DNA of 64,000 bases from Solirubrobacterales bacterium (GTDB lineage: Bacteria > Actinomycetota > Thermoleophilia > Solirubrobacterales > Solirubrobacteraceae), in NCBI GenBank assembly GCA_027315115.1, contig DAHUYQ010000013.1:1-64000 (forward strand). Direction: 5' to 3'. The notes under the pieces are model-generated. The model made no database searches. It had not been told where the DNA came from and saw only the letters and a list, made by a program, of their open reading frames with translations. The translations under genes were made by a program, and so were the position numbers. Positions within the stretch are counted from its first letter, which is position 1; each line of letters opens with the position of its first letter. This document shows, piece after piece, positions 62,362-64,000 of this stretch.

Positions 62362-62757
62362 ATGCAGCGCGTGATGCTGAAGTCGAAGATCCACAGGGCG
62401 ACCGTCACCGGCAGCGACCTGCACTACGTGGGGTCGATCACGATCGACGCCAACCTGCTGGAGGCGGCGGACATCCTCGAGCACGAGCAGGTTCACGTGG
62501 TGGATATCGACAACGGGGCGCGCTTCGAGACCTACACGATCGCGGGGGCACGCGGCTCCGGCGAGATCAAGATCAACGGCGCCGCCGCGCGGCTCGTGCA
62601 CACAGGCGACACGGTCATCGTGATCTCCTACGCCCAGTACGAGGAGGCCGACCTGGAGCGCTACGAGCCGAAGGTCGTCCACGTGGAGGCGAAGACCAAC
62701 CGCATCATCACCGTCGACGACGCGGTGGCGACTCTGCTCACGCAGAGCGTCAACTGA
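62362..62757 (+). CDS. panD: aspartate 1-decarboxylase
   Basis: A 131-residue proenzyme that makes beta-alanine from aspartate. [11 protein letters not shown] is the front motif. The self-cleavage Gly-Ser pair, which produces the pyruvoyl group, lies in YVGSITID. The [10 protein letters not shown] and [12 protein letters not shown] segments match the double-psi barrel. AAGGAAG is 5 bp before the ATG. It is between panC and panB, giving a complete beta-alanine to pantothenate supply except for the ketopantoate reductase. Confidence 0.97.
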   Translation: MQRVMLKSKIHRATVTGSDLHYVGSITIDANLLEAADILEHEQVHVVDIDNGARFETYTIAGARGSGEIKINGAAARLVHTGDTVIVISYAQYEEADLERYEPKVVHVEAKTNRIITVDDAVATLLTQSVN

Positions 62758-62778
62758 CGTCAGAGAGGAGCACCACAG

Positions 62779-63672
62779 ATGTCCAGCCATCCAGACCCCG
62801 CGATCGAGCTGTCCTCGGATCCCACCCGGCTGCCGATGAGCCTGCCGCTGCTGGCCGACAAGAAGCGGCTCGGCGAGCCGATCGTGATGGTCACCGCCTA
62901 CGACCACCCCAGCGGCCGCGCGGCGGAGCTCGCCGGCGTCGATCTGGTGCTGGTCGGCGACTCGGCGGCCACCACGGTGCTCGGGCACAGCTCCACCACC
63001 CCTGTCGACCTGGACGAAATGCTGGTGCTCGCCCGCGCGGTGCGCCGCGCCGTAAAGACGCCGCTGCTGATCGGCGACCTGCCGTTCGGCTCCTACGAGG
63101 TCAGCGACGAGCAGGCGATCTCCACGGCGATCAGGATGGTCAAAGAGGCCGGCTGCGACGCGATCAAGCTGGAGGGCGGCGGGCCCGCCGCGGTCAGCCG
63201 CGCCAGGGCGATCGTCGGCGCCGGCGTCCCCGTGATGGGCCACGTCGGGCTGACGCCGCAAAGCTCGACCGCGCTCGGCGGCTGGAAGGCGCAGGGCCGC
63301 ACGGCGGAGTCGGCGGCGAAGATCGCCGGCGAGGCGCTCGCGCTGCAGGGCGCGGGCTGCTTCTCGATCGTCTTCGAGGCGATCCCCAGCGCGGTCACCC
63401 AGGAGCTGATGCCGCACATGGAGGTGCCGGTGATCGGCATCGGCGCGGGACCGGGCACCGACGGCCAGGTGCTGGTCTTCCACGACCTGCTCGGCATCCG
63501 CGAGGGACTCGGCCCGCGGTTCGTCAAGCGGTACGCCAACCTGCTGGAGGAGATGGTCGCGGGCGTGGGGGCCTTCGCGCAGGACGTGCGCGAGCGCCGC
63601 TATCCCGGCCCCGAGCACGGCTACAAGGTCGCGCCGGAGGAGCTTGAGGCGCTGCGGGGGCGGCTGGGGTAG
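62779..63672 (+). CDS. panB: 3-methyl-2-oxobutanoate hydroxymethyltransferase
   Basis: A 297-residue TIM-barrel enzyme that adds a hydroxymethyl group to ketoisovalerate as the first committed step of pantothenate synthesis. VTAYDHPSGRAAE carries a metal-site residue, LVGDSAATTVLGH holds the conserved Asp, KLEGG and GHVGLTPQ follow, and IGIGAGPGTDGQVLV is the phosphate-type loop. GAGAGGAG is upstream of the ATG. The first 20 residues are not conserved. No further pan gene follows; the operon ends in an AT-rich gap (63673-63709). Confidence 0.97.
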   Translation: MSSHPDPAIELSSDPTRLPMSLPLLADKKRLGEPIVMVTAYDHPSGRAAELAGVDLVLVGDSAATTVLGHSSTTPVDLDEMLVLARAVRRAVKTPLLIGDLPFGSYEVSDEQAISTAIRMVKEAGCDAIKLEGGGPAAVSRARAIVGAGVPVMGHVGLTPQSSTALGGWKAQGRTAESAAKIAGEALALQGAGCFSIVFEAIPSAVTQELMPHMEVPVIGIGAGPGTDGQVLVFHDLLGIREGLGPRFVKRYANLLEEMVAGVGAFAQDVRERRYPGPEHGYKVAPEELEALRGRLG

Positions 63673-63709
63673 GCCCCGCGTAAGAAAATCTAAATTCTAA
63701 TAATCCAGA

Positions 63710-64000
63710 TTATGTGATTCGCGGGCGGCTGTCGGGCACGGACCCGATCGGCCGGGCCGGGGCGCCGGCGGCGATCGTGAAGGGCTCGACGTCTTTGGTC
63801 ACGACGCTGTTGGCGCCGATCACGCAGCGCTTGCCGATGGTGACGCCGCTGGTGACCACGACGTTGGCGCCAAGCCAGCAGTTCTCGCCGATCCTGGTCG
63901 GGCCCTTGCTCTGAAAGCCCTGCCAGGTGATCGGCTTCTCCGGGTCCTCGAAGCGGTGGGAGGCGTCGGAGACGAAGCAGCCGTTGGCCAGCATGCAGTG
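63710..64000 (-). CDS. hexapeptide-repeat acyltransferase (5' end outside the window)
   Basis: The C-terminal 97 residues of a left-handed beta-helix transferase. Hexapeptide turns are visible in GPTRIGENCWLGANVVVTSG and VTIGKRCVIGANSVVTKDV, then the typical end FTIAAGAPARPIG. This resembles the CAT/maltose O-acetyltransferase or sugar acetyltransferase subgroup. The gene runs out of the right edge on the minus strand, so its start, full length and substrate cannot be judged. It is convergent with panB. Confidence 0.85.
   Translation of the reverse strand, partial: HCMLANGCFVSDASHRFEDPEKPITWQGFQSKGPTRIGENCWLGANVVVTSGVTIGKRCVIGANSVVTKDVEPFTIAAGAPARPIGSVPDSRPRIT

Overview
The window is a high-GC actinobacterial chromosome segment. 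Gene content and protein style fit the class Thermoleophilia (Solirubrobacter/Conexibacter-like): a secreted protein with repeated SVSC-type motifs, a MnmA with an IscU-like extension, a DUF2600 terpene-synthase-type protein, a K+-independent H+-pyrophosphatase, many 4-bp ATGA/GTGA overlaps, and frequent GTG or TTG starts. The assignment is inferred from these features; no ribosomal marker is present.

Layout. 1-2.4 kb: the tail of an ISL3-type transposase and a large secreted repeat protein. 2.5-12 kb (minus strand): mnmA, alaS, ruvX, mltG, aroE and a PilB/GspE ATPase, a housekeeping series with short overlaps. 12.1-17.6 kb (plus): a cyclic-di-AMP riboswitch ahead of a three-domain peptidoglycan-binding hydrolase, comM, then padR, a HAAS-domain membrane protein and lepB. 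17.6-24.1 kb is an accessory island. It holds decayed genes (nucleotidyltransferase-like, restriction-nuclease-like, DUF4926-like, an antitoxin relic), an intact HigBA-type toxin-antitoxin pair, and a putative mobile element bounded by 34-bp direct repeats at a tRNA-Gly gene and interrupted by an IS3-family insertion sequence. 24.2-31.4 kb: a DUF2600 protein, a padR-ABC-ABC-FtsX export operon and a secreted protein. 31.6-36 kb: two c-di-GMP signalling proteins. 36-39.3 kb: msrA, amt, a small membrane protein and msrB. 39.3-48.1 kb: a drug-efflux area with an MFS pump, MerR, a second MFS pump, a Uma2 nuclease, a small Cys-rich protein and a heterodimeric ABC exporter with one degenerate ATP site. 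48.2-54.5 kb: tRNA-Gln, an HNH relic, a KimA-like permease followed by two RCK proteins, and hppA. 54.6-61.3 kb: a DUF1844-like protein, a GCS2 ligase, rex, a glutaredoxin, tsaD-rimI-tsaB-tsaE and an Fe-S uracil-DNA glycosylase. 61.4-64 kb: panC-panD-panB and a truncated hexapeptide acyltransferase.

How the parts connect. The tRNA-modification genes (mnmA, tsaE/B/D) and alaS serve translation fidelity. The riboswitch-controlled wall hydrolase, mltG, and the KimA-like/RCK potassium module sit in one neighbourhood, and in other bacteria both processes (wall remodelling and K+ uptake) are controlled by c-di-AMP. Redox functions are spread across msrA, msrB, rex, glutaredoxin and GCS2. The most unusual items are the IscU-like domain fused to MnmA, the tRNA-Gly-associated element with a two-gene recombinase/transposase module, the KimA-like plus double RCK cluster, and a C-terminal sliding-clamp-type motif on the uracil-DNA glycosylase.
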